Position numbers and translations under genes: made by a program | Notes under the pieces: model-generated | What the model saw: only the letters and a program-made list of their open reading frames with translations | Database searches by the model: none | What the model was told of the DNA's origin: nothing | In this document: piece by piece, positions 46,318 to 54,195 of the stretch | How the letters are laid out: the number at the start of each line of letters is the position of its first letter | Position numbering within the stretch: the first letter of the stretch is position 1 | NCBI GenBank assembly: GCA_029262695.1 | Contig: JAJCYV010000020.1 | Span: forward strand, 1 to 64,000 | Origin: Chloroflexota bacterium | Lineage (GTDB): Bacteria > Chloroflexota > Dehalococcoidia > SM23-28-2 > RBG-16-64-32 | DNA length: 64,000 nt | Direction: 5' to 3'

Positions 46318-47117
46318 CAATCGACCGCACACAGTACGAAACGCACCTTGATCCCGATCGGCAGACGCATCTCGGCCTTTGGCGCGATGAGCGCGCGGAG
46401 AGCTACACGTCCTTCTTCGACTGGGAAGTGCCAGAGCTTCCCGACTATGTGCGAGCCGCGATAGCGTCGGGCATGCAGGCAGCGGAGAACGGTGTCAACC
46501 TCGAGAACCTCGACACGCTGCTCCGCCCAGGGTATCTGCCCATGGAGACGGGCATCGCCAGATGCGCGAACGGTGAACTGTCTGTGGCCATCCTCACTCG
46601 CTGGCCCGGAGCCACGCCCGCGATGATCGACTGGTGGATGGGCTGGCACATGTCGCGCACCGACCGCTACAAGCTCTGGCATCCCCAGGCCCACGTGTTC
46701 TCGCAAGCCAAGTACGACCTGTCCGACGTCCCCGGTCTGACCGACCGCGAACGGTACGTCGGCAACACGTCCTGGGTAGACGAGTACGTCGGGCCGTTGC
46801 TATCGCGGCTTGCCATCACCTTCCATGACCCCGCAGACATCGGCCTCGACGAACCGGCGTTGGCCGCGAGCGGTCACGGCACGGCCCTGTGCGCGGAAGT
46901 AAGCAACAGCGACAATGGCCAACCACTGAGCCGCCTCATCCACGCTGTGCGCCCAACACCCTATGGATGTGAGATGCGCAGCCGCTTCATCTTCCCACCG
47001 GTCCTCCCCGAGATCCTCGGCGGCTGGATGATCGATCACTGCGCCACTGAGATGAGCCATCTCGCCGCATTCCTGCCGCGTCTCTACGTCCACGTCACAG
47101 CGCCCGTGAGCGGCTAA
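46314..47117 (+). CDS. PhlG-like (DAPG hydrolase family) zinc hydrolase
   Basis: The 267-residue protein resembles the 2,4-diacetylphloroglucinol hydrolase family. It has MIDWWMGWHMSRTDRYKLWH, then PQAHV, with His123/His127. A Glu near 157 (VDEYVG) follows, and HCATE near the C-terminus supplies His242 and Glu246, matching the H-x3-E zinc pair of PhlG. The family cleaves C-C bonds between a carbonyl and a phenolic ring. Here the substrate is unknown. It is translationally coupled to the MBL hydrolase. Members are common in soil and marine bacteria without DAPG synthesis, so a broader catabolic role is likely. Confidence 0.8.
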   Translation: MTIDRTQYETHLDPDRQTHLGLWRDERAESYTSFFDWEVPELPDYVRAAIASGMQAAENGVNLENLDTLLRPGYLPMETGIARCANGELSVAILTRWPGATPAMIDWWMGWHMSRTDRYKLWHPQAHVFSQAKYDLSDVPGLTDRERYVGNTSWVDEYVGPLLSRLAITFHDPADIGLDEPALAASGHGTALCAEVSNSDNGQPLSRLIHAVRPTPYGCEMRSRFIFPPVLPEILGGWMIDHCATEMSHLAAFLPRLYVHVTAPVSG

Positions 47118-47183
47118 TCTCTAGACATCGATTTTCGAACACTCTTCCGATGAATGTGCGGCCGCACAGGATCAGTAACGGAA

Positions 47184-47236
47184 CTGGCGCCCCCGACGGG
47201 CGGGCGTCCCCCGAACCCGTGCACCCGGCATCGGCG
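47184..47236 (-). other. tRNA-Arg 3'-half relic 2 (shortened)
   Basis: CTGGCGCCCCCGAC matches the tRNA-Arg 3' end and relic 1. The insert GGGCGGGCGTCC is shared with relic 1, but the segment between two CCCGAC copies is deleted. The remaining part matches the variable and anticodon arms. Together with relic 1 it brackets the MBL/PhlG pair. Confidence 0.55.
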
Positions 47237-47273
47237 TAGAGAACGCGCAGGCGACTTCTAGGCAGAAACAAAC

Positions 47274-47349
47274 TGGTGCCCCCGACAGGACTCGAACCTG
47301 TGCTTCCGGCTTCGGAGGCCGACGCTCTATCCAACTGAGCTACGGGGGC
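47274..47349 (-). tRNA. tRNA-Arg (anticodon CCG)
   Basis: The minus strand folds into a full cloverleaf. Acceptor GCCCCCG pairs with CGGGGGC, the D-arm is GCTCAGTTGGATAGAGC, the anticodon stem TCGGC/GCCGG holds loop CTCCGAA with anticodon CCG, and the T-arm is CAGG-TTCGAGT-CCTG. The discriminator A is followed by an encoded CCA. Two partial copies of its 3' half lie nearby. Confidence 0.95.
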
Positions 47350-47440
47350 GGCCACCTTCGATTCTAGGTTCCAGCCTGAGCCCCAGCAAGCACGCGGTTT
47401 GACAGGCCGCTCCCTTCGCGCGATTCTGAGGCCGCGCCCC

Positions 47441-48961
47441 ATGTCTGATTCCTCGACCGACGCCAAACTGGCCAGCCTCGCAGCGCTCACTGAAGAGTTG
47501 CTCGCCCAGCGGCGCCTGATTATCGCCAGCAACCGCGGCCCGCTCGAGCACAAGATCGAGCCGGACGGATCGCTGACCGCGGGCCGGGGCTCCGGCGGCA
47601 TGGTCACCGCGCTGCTGGCCACGGCGCGCTTCGTGCCGATGACCTGGGTCGCCTCGGCGATGACGGACGGCGACCGCCGCGCCGCAGTAGAAGCGGACGG
47701 CGGCACGGTCAAGGTGCCGGACTACGAGATCTACGTCCGCTTCGTGACGGTGCCGCAGCCGGTCTATCAGCGCCATTACTACGTCATCTGCAACCCGCTG
47801 CTCTGGTTCATACAGCACTACATGTGGAACACGCCGCGCACCCCGAACATCGGCCGCGTCGTCTACGAGGCCTGGGAAAACGGCTACGTGCCGACGAACC
47901 AGGCGATCGCCGACGCCATCGTTGCCGAGGCGGAGAAGGAAGACGAGCCGCCGGTCGTCCTCCTGCAGGACTACCACCTCTACCTGGCGCCGAAGATGGT
48001 CCGCGAGCGCATACCGGAGGCGACGATCCTGCACTTCACGCACATCCCGTGGCCGGGGCCGCGCTACTGGGGGCTGCTGCCTGAGTTCATGCGCCGCGGC
48101 ATCCACGAACACATGGTGGCCTCCGACATCATCGGCCTACAGACGATGTCGGACGTGCAGAACTTCCTCCTCAGCTGCGACACCATGCTCGACTCCGAGG
48201 TCGACTACCACGCCTGCACCGTCGACTTCGAGGGCCATCGCACACACGTCCGCGCGTATCCGATCTCCGTGGACGCCGAAGGGCTTCTGGAGTTCTCGAA
48301 GTCAGAGGAGGTGAAGCAATCGATCGAGACGCTGCGGCCACTGCTGGGCGAGAAGACCGTCCTCCGCGTCGACCGTTCGGAGCCCAGCAAGAACATCATC
48401 CGCGGCCTCCGCGCTCACGAGCTTCTTCTCGAGCGGTATCCGGAGTTCCGCGGCAGCGTCAACTTCCTCCAGCTCCTGGTGCCGTCACGCAGCGATCTCG
48501 GCGTCTACCAGACGTACACGGACGAGATATTCGAGCTGGTGGACTCGATCAACGACCACTTCGGCGAGATGGACTGGCAGCCGATTCGCGTCTTCTATGA
48601 AGACGACTACCCACAGGCGATCGCCGCGATGACCCTCTACGACGTCCTTCTCGTCAACCCCGTGATCGATGGCATGAACCTCGTCTCGAAGGAAGGCCCG
48701 TTGGTCAACGGGAAGGATGGCGTGCTCATCCTGTCGGAGCTGGCCGGGGCGTACGAGCAGCTGCAGGACAACGTTCTCGCCGTATCGCCGACGGACCTCG
48801 AGGGCACGGTCCGCGCGCTGCACCGGGCGCTCACCATGCCCCCAGAAGAGCGCCGCCGCTGCGCCGCGGCGCTACGCCAGATCGTCATCGACGAAGACCT
48901 CATCCGTTGGCTGGAGCACCAGCTCAGCGACCTGACGTTGCTATCACGCGAAGCGCTCTAG
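47441..48961 (+). CDS. otsA: trehalose-6-phosphate synthase-like GT20 glycosyltransferase
   Basis: From the ATG at 47441 the product is 506 residues. It has RLIIASNRGPLEHK at the N-terminus, GRGSGGMVTALLATA, LLQDYHLYLAPKMVRERI and HFTHIPWPGP, all donor/acceptor-site motifs of GT20. VLRVDRSEPSKNIIRGLRA replaces the common RLDYSKGI segment, and PVIDGMNLVSKEG closes the UDP-sugar site. The enzyme joins UDP-glucose and glucose-6-phosphate. A relative making glucosylglycerol-phosphate is possible. A phosphatase gene ends convergently with a 38-bp overlap, supporting trehalose synthesis for stress protection. Confidence 0.88.
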   Translation: MSDSSTDAKLASLAALTEELLAQRRLIIASNRGPLEHKIEPDGSLTAGRGSGGMVTALLATARFVPMTWVASAMTDGDRRAAVEADGGTVKVPDYEIYVRFVTVPQPVYQRHYYVICNPLLWFIQHYMWNTPRTPNIGRVVYEAWENGYVPTNQAIADAIVAEAEKEDEPPVVLLQDYHLYLAPKMVRERIPEATILHFTHIPWPGPRYWGLLPEFMRRGIHEHMVASDIIGLQTMSDVQNFLLSCDTMLDSEVDYHACTVDFEGHRTHVRAYPISVDAEGLLEFSKSEEVKQSIETLRPLLGEKTVLRVDRSEPSKNIIRGLRAHELLLERYPEFRGSVNFLQLLVPSRSDLGVYQTYTDEIFELVDSINDHFGEMDWQPIRVFYEDDYPQAIAAMTLYDVLLVNPVIDGMNLVSKEGPLVNGKDGVLILSELAGAYEQLQDNVLAVSPTDLEGTVRALHRALTMPPEERRRCAAALRQIVIDEDLIRWLEHQLSDLTLLSREAL

Positions 48962-49739
48962 CGATCTCACCAAGCAACCACTCCACACCCGCGACGCCGT
49001 CCACGCTGTAGTCCGCGCCGTCCAGCACTTCATCCGGCGCCTCCGGGCTGTCGACCGCCACGGTCGCGCCCGGCGTTCCACCCTCGCGCAGCGCCGTCAC
49101 GCGGCGGAACATGTCGACGTCTGTCCGGTCGTCGCCGATGGCGATCACGGCGCCGGCTCGCATCCGGCCCGCGAGCTCCTCCAGCGCCGTCCCCTTGTCG
49201 ACGTCGAGAGGCGGGCGCAGTTCCACGACCATTCGCCCTTCGTGCACCCGAAACGATGCCGCGGCAGCAGAGGCGTTGAGCGCCGCCTCGATCGCCGAAC
49301 GCGCCTCCCCTGGCGACGGTGCGCGCCGGTAGTGAAAGGCGACGATCGGCCCCTTGTCCTCGATGGACACGCCGGCGTCCTCCACGCCCGCCGTCTCTCG
49401 GATCACGTCCCGGACGCGCGGCACGAACTCCCGTGCGGCCTCAGGGGTTTCGTCAACGCCGCCGATCGAAAGCGTAAGGCCGTGGTTCGCCGCGTACCAG
49501 GCGTCGGGCAGCCCCGTCATCTCGTGCGCCTTCGCGAGGTCACGACCCGTGATCAGCCCGACCCCGACGCCCTGCGCCATGAGGTCTCGCAGCGCCTCCC
49601 GGCCACGATCGGACACCTGCGCGTCCTGCGGGTCGGGAACGATCGGTGCGAGTGTGCCGTCGATGTCGCTGAAGACGGCGAGCGGGCGATGCGCGAGCAG
49701 GGGCCGGATCGGCTCGATGTCGCGCAGCTGCTTGGCCAT
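48924..49739 (-). CDS. otsB: trehalose-6-phosphate phosphatase
   Basis: Starting at the ATG at 49737-49739, the protein is 271 residues, normal for OtsB. HAD motif I is FSDIDGTLAPI (about 24-34), VGLITGRDLA gives motif II, FHYRR and PPLDVDKGTAL lie mid-protein, and the final acidic motif is AIGDDRTDVDMF. It removes phosphate from trehalose-6-phosphate after the GT20 enzyme. Longer upstream readings overlap comM and are not homologous, so they are excluded. The 3' end overlaps otsA by 38 bp, tail to tail. Confidence 0.92.
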   Translation of the reverse strand: MAKQLRDIEPIRPLLAHRPLAVFSDIDGTLAPIVPDPQDAQVSDRGREALRDLMAQGVGVGLITGRDLAKAHEMTGLPDAWYAANHGLTLSIGGVDETPEAAREFVPRVRDVIRETAGVEDAGVSIEDKGPIVAFHYRRAPSPGEARSAIEAALNASAAAASFRVHEGRMVVELRPPLDVDKGTALEELAGRMRAGAVIAIGDDRTDVDMFRRVTALREGGTPGATVAVDSPEAPDEVLDGADYSVDGVAGVEWLLGEIARALRVIATSGR

Positions 49740-49756
49740 TAAGTGACGGTCGGACT

Positions 49757-50233
49757 CTAGTTCGTGCCCCTTTGCCGGTATTGTAGCGCCTCCGCAAGGT
49801 GCGCCGCCGTTATCGTCTCCGCGCCGGCCAGGTCCGCGACTGTCCGCGAGACCTTGAGCACGCGGTGGAACGAGCGTGCCGACAACGAGAGCTGGTCCAC
49901 CGCCATCTTGAGCAGCGAACCCGCCGCGTCCTCGAGGAACCGCTGGCAGAACTCGCGCACCTCCACCGGGCCCATCTCGGTGTTCGACGACAGCGGTGAC
50001 TCTGAGAAGCGCAACCGCTGCGACCCGCGACAAGTCTCGACCCGGTCGCGGATCTCGGCCGAGCCTTCGGCGCAGGGCCCGTCCGTCAGCTTCTCGTAGT
50101 CCACCCGCGGCACCTCGACGAAGATGTCCATGCGGTCGATCAGCGGCCCCGAAATGCGGTGCCGGTAGCGCGTCACAGCGGACGGCGAGCACGAGCATTC
50201 GTGGGTCGGGTCGCCGTAGTATCCGCACGGACA
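49757..50233 (-). pseudogene. comM: C-terminal remnant of ComM/YifB (Mg-chelatase family AAA+ protein)
   Basis: The reading downstream of 50233 matches the last third of ComM. CPCGYYGDPTHECSCSPSAV, YRHRISGPLIDRMDIFVEVP, and the sensor/C-terminal helices LSLSARSFHRVLKVSRT and AEALQYRQRG are all present. In full proteins the CPCGYYGD motif is preceded by MNP and about 320 residues with the Walker A and B sites. Here the preceding codons read unrelated sequence, so the gene is cut exactly before the first Cys, at about 50233/50234. The N-terminal part is not found elsewhere in the window. ComM is a helicase used in natural transformation. A plus-strand island starts at the break. Confidence 0.85.
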
Positions 50234-50279
50234 CCCCTGAAGGTCAGAACTACACCATGGCTCGGCGAGTGGTTCATCT

Positions 50280-50861
50280 ATGAGCACGCGTGGTGGCCGG
50301 CGTCCAGGTGCCGGCGCTCCCAGGGGCAATCGCAACGCGGTCAGGTCCGGGAGGCACGTCAGCGACCCGGATATTCGGCGCGCGTTCCGTCACGCTCAGC
50401 AGGCACTCCCGCCGGACGATTATGACGCTCTCGTACGTGGCTATAAGGCCAGAGCGGCCGAAACAATCAAACAACCGAGCATTGAATCTGTCCCTTCAGA
50501 CGCTATGCCCCAGCACCGTCCTTCAATAACACCAACAGCACGACCATCATCGGGACAATCAAACCCGTACTCAGGACTGATCAGCAGGCTGGAGCAATAC
50601 GACTTCCGGGGAGCGGCAGCCTTTGTCCGGGTTCACCACGCTTTCGTCTTCGCCATCGAAGACGCGATCCGATACCTCGATGAACTGGACGACGAAGACT
50701 TTCGATGGATAACCAACCCTGGTGGCCTCATCCGGGCTGATGTGCACAGAGGCATAGGAGTCCCGCAGGGCCATGTACTCGTCTGTCCAGCTTGCCGGTG
50801 GAGTGAGCCCATAACCTCCACTGACGATGCTGAACCCGGCGTGACCGAGAGAGTTCGATGA
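50280..50861 (+). CDS. phage-like protein, small-terminase-type N-terminus
   Basis: This 193-residue product begins with GGRRPGAGAPRGNRNAVRSG, a Gly/Pro/Arg motif common at the start of phage small-terminase and HTH packaging proteins. A Ser/Pro/Thr-rich middle (about 75-105) follows. A C-terminal part with FAIEDAIRYLDELDDEDFRW and LVCPACRWSEP is not recognised. It overlaps the methyltransferase gene by four bases (ATGA). It opens the island that interrupts comM; its first codon lies 47 bp from the break. A clear ribosome site is not visible, so the start is tentative. Confidence 0.6.
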   Translation: MSTRGGRRPGAGAPRGNRNAVRSGRHVSDPDIRRAFRHAQQALPPDDYDALVRGYKARAAETIKQPSIESVPSDAMPQHRPSITPTARPSSGQSNPYSGLISRLEQYDFRGAAAFVRVHHAFVFAIEDAIRYLDELDDEDFRWITNPGGLIRADVHRGIGVPQGHVLVCPACRWSEPITSTDDAEPGVTERVR

Positions 50862-52078
50862 AAAGCGAGACGAAGCAGATCAGCATTGAACACGTCTCGA
50901 TCGACGACCTTAGCCCCGATCCGGCTAACCCGCGACAGATCTCCGACGACGAACTTGAAGCGTTGACACGAAGCATCCAGGAGTTCGGTCTTGTCGACCC
51001 GATCATCGCCCGCCGCGAGGACAGCACCGTAATTGGCGGCCATCAGCGACTCCTCGCTGCCCGGCGTCTTGGCCTCAAGTCGGTGCCTGTCATCTACGTC
51101 GACCTGCCTCCGGAGAAAGCGCGTCTCCTCAACGTCGCTCTCAATCGCATCAGCGGCGACTGGGACAAGGAGCTGCTGGCCCGCCTGTTGGCCGATCTGG
51201 AGGCGACGCCTGACGTCGACATCAGCCTGACCGGATTCTCCGAGGACGAACTCGCGAAGGCACTCCGGGCAATCGGCGCTCGCGAGAAGCGTGCCCGAGA
51301 GGAGACGTTCGACCTCGACGCCGCATGGGAAGCCGCGAAGGCCGATCCGGGCGTTGTTAGGGGCGACGTGTGGCGGCTGGGCGATCACCGGGTAATGTGC
51401 GGGGACTCGGCAGACACGGGCGACGTCGCCCGCCTGGTGACCGGAGAGACGGCACGGCTTATGGTTACGGACCCGCCGTACGGCGTGGACTACAGCGGTA
51501 GTGGGAATGGTCGCAAGAAGGGGCGGGCTTCGATCGTCAACGATGACCTCGGTGTCGATCAGGCTGCGTTCTGGACGGAGGCGTTCCGGCACTGGCCCCT
51601 GAACGGCGACGCCTACGTCTTTAGCCCCTCCGGGCCGTTGATCGGAACCCTCTGCGCGTCCATCGAGGCCGCCGGCATCACGCACCGCCAGTGGCTGATC
51701 TGGGTCAAGGACCGTCTCGTCCTCGGCCGCTCGCACTTCCACTACCGGCACGAGCACATCTTCTACGGCTGGAGGGGCAAGACTTCGTGGAACGGATCGC
51801 GCAAGGAGGACTCGGTGTGGGACGAGCCGCGCCCGGCGGATTCACCCGAGCACCCGACGATCAAGCCGCTGCCCCTCTGCGAGCGCGCCATCGAGAACAG
51901 CAGCCAACCGAACGACGTTGTGATCGACCCGTTCCTCGGCTCGGGGACGACCCTGATCGCAGCCGAGCGGACGGGCCGTCGCTGCTTCGGGATGGAGCTC
52001 GACCCACACTATTGTTCCTTAGCGTTGGCACGCTGGGAGGCCTTCACCGGCCTGTCTCCAGAGAAAGTCTCAGAGTAG
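50858..52078 (+). CDS. ParB-nuclease/Srx-domain DNA methyltransferase
   Basis: The 406-residue protein fuses two domains. Residues 8-115 are ParB/sulfiredoxin-like: VSIDDLSPDPANPRQISDDE, FGLVDPIIARRE and VIGGHQRLLAARRLG. Residues 150-400 form an N6/N4 DNA methyltransferase with catalytic TDPPYGVDYSG and the SAM-binding motif DPFLGSGTTLIAAERTGRRC. DPPY favours adenine N6 methylation. This fusion is common in phages and mobile islands, where it modifies the element's DNA. No paired endonuclease is obvious here. The next gene encodes a RAMA-like domain, often linked to DNA methylation. Confidence 0.9.
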   Translation: MKSETKQISIEHVSIDDLSPDPANPRQISDDELEALTRSIQEFGLVDPIIARREDSTVIGGHQRLLAARRLGLKSVPVIYVDLPPEKARLLNVALNRISGDWDKELLARLLADLEATPDVDISLTGFSEDELAKALRAIGAREKRAREETFDLDAAWEAAKADPGVVRGDVWRLGDHRVMCGDSADTGDVARLVTGETARLMVTDPPYGVDYSGSGNGRKKGRASIVNDDLGVDQAAFWTEAFRHWPLNGDAYVFSPSGPLIGTLCASIEAAGITHRQWLIWVKDRLVLGRSHFHYRHEHIFYGWRGKTSWNGSRKEDSVWDEPRPADSPEHPTIKPLPLCERAIENSSQPNDVVIDPFLGSGTTLIAAERTGRRCFGMELDPHYCSLALARWEAFTGLSPEKVSE

Positions 52079-52149
52079 TCCGATGGACCGCTTGACTTCC
52101 TTCCCCAGCGGAGTGAGTTGTACGGGCACCAAACGAAAGGAGGTGCTCG

Positions 52150-52554
52150 ATGAGCATCGAGAACAGGAACCTCAAGGCCGGCACGAAGCTGGTCGCGAAG
52201 TACAAGGGCAAGGACTACTCCGCCGAGGTCGTGAAGACCAAGGACGGTCTGGGCTACCGGCTGGCGGACGGCCGCGAGTTCAAGAGCCCGTCCTCGGCTG
52301 GGAGCGCAGTCATGGGCGGCAGCGCCTGCAACGGCTGGCGCTTCTGGACACTGGCCAGCGAGGCGGCGAAGAAGACGCCAAGGCCCGCTTCGAGGAAGGC
52401 CAAGGCGGACCTCGTGTTCGAGCCAATGGAGGACCAGACCGGCGCGCCGGAGGGCCAGGTCCGCTACTTCTGCACCGCGTGCATGAAAGGCTTCGCCGCA
52501 CCGGAGGGCGTCGAGCCTCTCGCCTGCCCGGACGGGCACAAGAACGAAGCCTAG
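52150..52554 (+). CDS. RAMA-like domain protein with C-terminal zinc knuckle
   Basis: The 134-residue protein starts after AAAGGAGGTG, one of the strongest ribosome sites in the island. Residues 10-65 match the RAMA/DUF2924-like pattern: LVAKYKGKDYSAEVV, YRLADGREFKSPSSAGSAV and GGSACNGWRFW. RAMA domains are thought to recognise modified DNA. The C-terminus has VRYFCTACMKGF and PLACPDGHKN, a likely CxxC...C zinc site. Its place after a DNA methyltransferase suggests a reader of that mark, by inference. Confidence 0.75.
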   Translation: MSIENRNLKAGTKLVAKYKGKDYSAEVVKTKDGLGYRLADGREFKSPSSAGSAVMGGSACNGWRFWTLASEAAKKTPRPASRKAKADLVFEPMEDQTGAPEGQVRYFCTACMKGFAAPEGVEPLACPDGHKNEA

Positions 52555-52578
52555 GCGCTCTCGGCGGCCCGGAGATCG

Positions 52579-52650
52579 CAGGCCCCTTCGGGGGTCTGCT
52601 CTCTTGGCCGACTACCAGCCGCTCGTACGTGCAGAGGTAACGGCTGGTAG
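52579..52650 (+). promoter_or_regulatory. two consecutive RNA hairpins before the next gene
   Basis: CAGGCCCC-TTCG-GGGGTCTG (52579-52598) forms an 8-bp stem with a cUUCGg tetraloop. CTACCAGCCG (52612-52621) and CGGCTGGTAG (52641-52650) form a perfect 10-bp stem ending three bases before the ATG at 52654. AGAGG lies in the second loop. The first may terminate transcription; the second may control translation. Confidence 0.6.
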
Positions 52651-52653
52651 CGA

Positions 52654-53043
52654 ATGAAGCGGTCCTGCACTTACATCAAGGACGGCGGTCAGCACTGCCA
52701 GGCGGCCCCTCTCCGCGACGCGGAGTACTGCTTCTGGCACGACCCGGAGCACGCGACGGAGGTAGCCGAAGCGCGCAGGCTCGGCGGGCTCCGCCGGCGT
52801 CGCGAGAAGACGCTCCAGGGCGCCTACGAGTTCGAGGGGCTGAACAGCATCGAGGATGTGCGGCGACTGCTAGAGATCGCCGTGATGGACACGCTCGGCC
52901 TTGAGAACTCGGTCGCCCGGTCCCGCGCTATCGCCTATCTCTCACAGACCGCCCTTCGGGTCTTTGAGTTCCGCGAGTTTGACGAAAGGCTCAAGTCCCT
53001 GGAGAGCCTTCTGGCGCCCCGGCTCAAGACGGCAAGGCGATGA
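52654..53043 (+). CDS. small cysteine-rich island protein of unknown function
   Basis: The 129-residue product begins RSCTYIKDGGQHCQAAP followed by YCFWHDPEH, a C-x(n)-G-x-x-C...YC-x-x-H pattern of a small zinc-binding fold. Residues 45-60 are basic (RRLGGLRRRREKTLQ), and the C-terminal half is helical (SIEDVRRLLEIAVMDTL, AYLSQTALRVFEF). Similar proteins accompany phage and mobile-island genes; I do not know a function. It overlaps the following gene by four bases. No ribosome site precedes it; a hairpin does. Confidence 0.6.
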   Translation: MKRSCTYIKDGGQHCQAAPLRDAEYCFWHDPEHATEVAEARRLGGLRRRREKTLQGAYEFEGLNSIEDVRRLLEIAVMDTLGLENSVARSRAIAYLSQTALRVFEFREFDERLKSLESLLAPRLKTARR

Positions 53044-54080
53044 CCAGGAAGGGCCGCCTCGACAGGCTGTACCCCGGACTCACGGCGAGGGAGCGCGCCC
53101 TCCTCGTCCTGGAGGCGTGGAAGGAGGGCGGCGAAGAAGACCTGCAGGTGCGCAACACGATGCCCAACTCGCAGGTGGAGGAGTTCAACCGCTACATCGC
53201 CCTGATGAACGGGTGCAACCAGCACCTCGGACCGTACCTTCTCCTCTTGAGCGCCCTCGTCGAACAGCTCTCGCTCAAGCTCGGATGGCTCAAGACGATT
53301 CAGCTCTGGACGATCAACAGCGAGACTCTGGCGATGGCGGCGTTCCGGGCGGCCAGGGAGCCCATCACTAAGAGCGCTTACCGTCGCCTCGTCGACAAGG
53401 AGCGCGAGCGCGAAGTACCGGTTCGGGAGCTCGCGGAGATGCTGACGGAGCGGTCGATCCCCGACGACGCCACAGAGCGCGACTGGAAACAGGCGGTCGC
53501 AAAGAAGGCAAAGGACATCGAGAAGGCCGTCCAGAGCGGCACTGTCGCCACACACAGGCGCGGACGTCGCCTCCTGGTCAACACGGGATCGTTCTACGAC
53601 TGGCTCGGGGAGACCGTCCCGGTGTATCCGGACTGGGGCCTTGAGCACGAGGTGCTACCCAACGGGGAAGATTTCGAGACGCTTAAGGAACGCTTCGATG
53701 GCCTCAAGGACGCCGTGCGGGACTCGCCGGCGGGCGCCGAGCTGCCGTTCGAAGCCGAACGAGAGCCGGAGAGGATGGAGCGCTTCTCCCGGGACGTCCG
53801 TGAGGCACTCAGCGAGGCGACTCGCGACGGGCTCGTCGGGAAATGGCGCGAGCTGCTGGCGGTCGAGGCCGTGGTCGCTGAGACCACCGAGGAGTTCGGT
53901 GGCGAGGACCCTTTGATCCCCGAGGTTCGGTCGTTCCTCGTCGGGGTCCGCGCCCAGCTCGAAGACCTGCGATCGAGCTTCGGTGAAGAGATCGAGTTGG
54001 CGGAGCCAGATGATGAAGTCGTCGATCGCGTCAGGTCGCTCGTCGAGCGAGAGCTGACCGACCTCCGTGTGATGCTCTAG
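53040..54080 (+). CDS. large helical island protein of unknown function
   Basis: The 346-residue protein is soluble, charged and mostly helical, with LKTIQLWTINSETLAMAAF, RRLVDKEREREVPVRELAE, and a middle segment KAVQSGTVATHRRGRRLLV that could be a small DNA-binding wing. The C-terminal 120 residues look like coiled coil (FLVGVRAQLEDLRSSFGEE). I recognise no catalytic motif. It is coupled to the zinc-like protein and closes the five-gene island operon. Two small genes lie on the opposite strand immediately downstream. Confidence 0.6.
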   Translation: MTRKGRLDRLYPGLTARERALLVLEAWKEGGEEDLQVRNTMPNSQVEEFNRYIALMNGCNQHLGPYLLLLSALVEQLSLKLGWLKTIQLWTINSETLAMAAFRAAREPITKSAYRRLVDKEREREVPVRELAEMLTERSIPDDATERDWKQAVAKKAKDIEKAVQSGTVATHRRGRRLLVNTGSFYDWLGETVPVYPDWGLEHEVLPNGEDFETLKERFDGLKDAVRDSPAGAELPFEAEREPERMERFSRDVREALSEATRDGLVGKWRELLAVEAVVAETTEEFGGEDPLIPEVRSFLVGVRAQLEDLRSSFGEEIELAEPDDEVVDRVRSLVERELTDLRVML

Positions 54081-54087
54081 CCCAAGT

Positions 54088-54183
54088 CTAAGTCGTATCG
54101 ATGACCGCGATGATGACAGCGGCGTCGATCAGGATCATCGCCGTGTAGAACAACAACCACTGCACCAAGCGTCTGCCTCTCAT
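54088..54183 (-). CDS. 31-residue putative membrane peptide
   Basis: The minus strand from ATG 54183 encodes MRGRRLVQWLLFYTAMILID then AAVIIAVIDTT. It has a basic start, then one hydrophobic helix. It follows the HNH-like reading by 12 bp on the same strand. No ribosome site is clear, so it is only a candidate. Confidence 0.35.
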   Translation of the reverse strand: MRGRRLVQWLLFYTAMILIDAAVIIAVIDTT

Positions 54184-54195
54184 CGCCGCGCCATT

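Noticed and set aside
49740-50234. Long N-terminal extension of the OtsB reading
   Set aside because: It overlaps comM in another frame and has no similarity to the family; the ATG at 49739 gives normal OtsB length.
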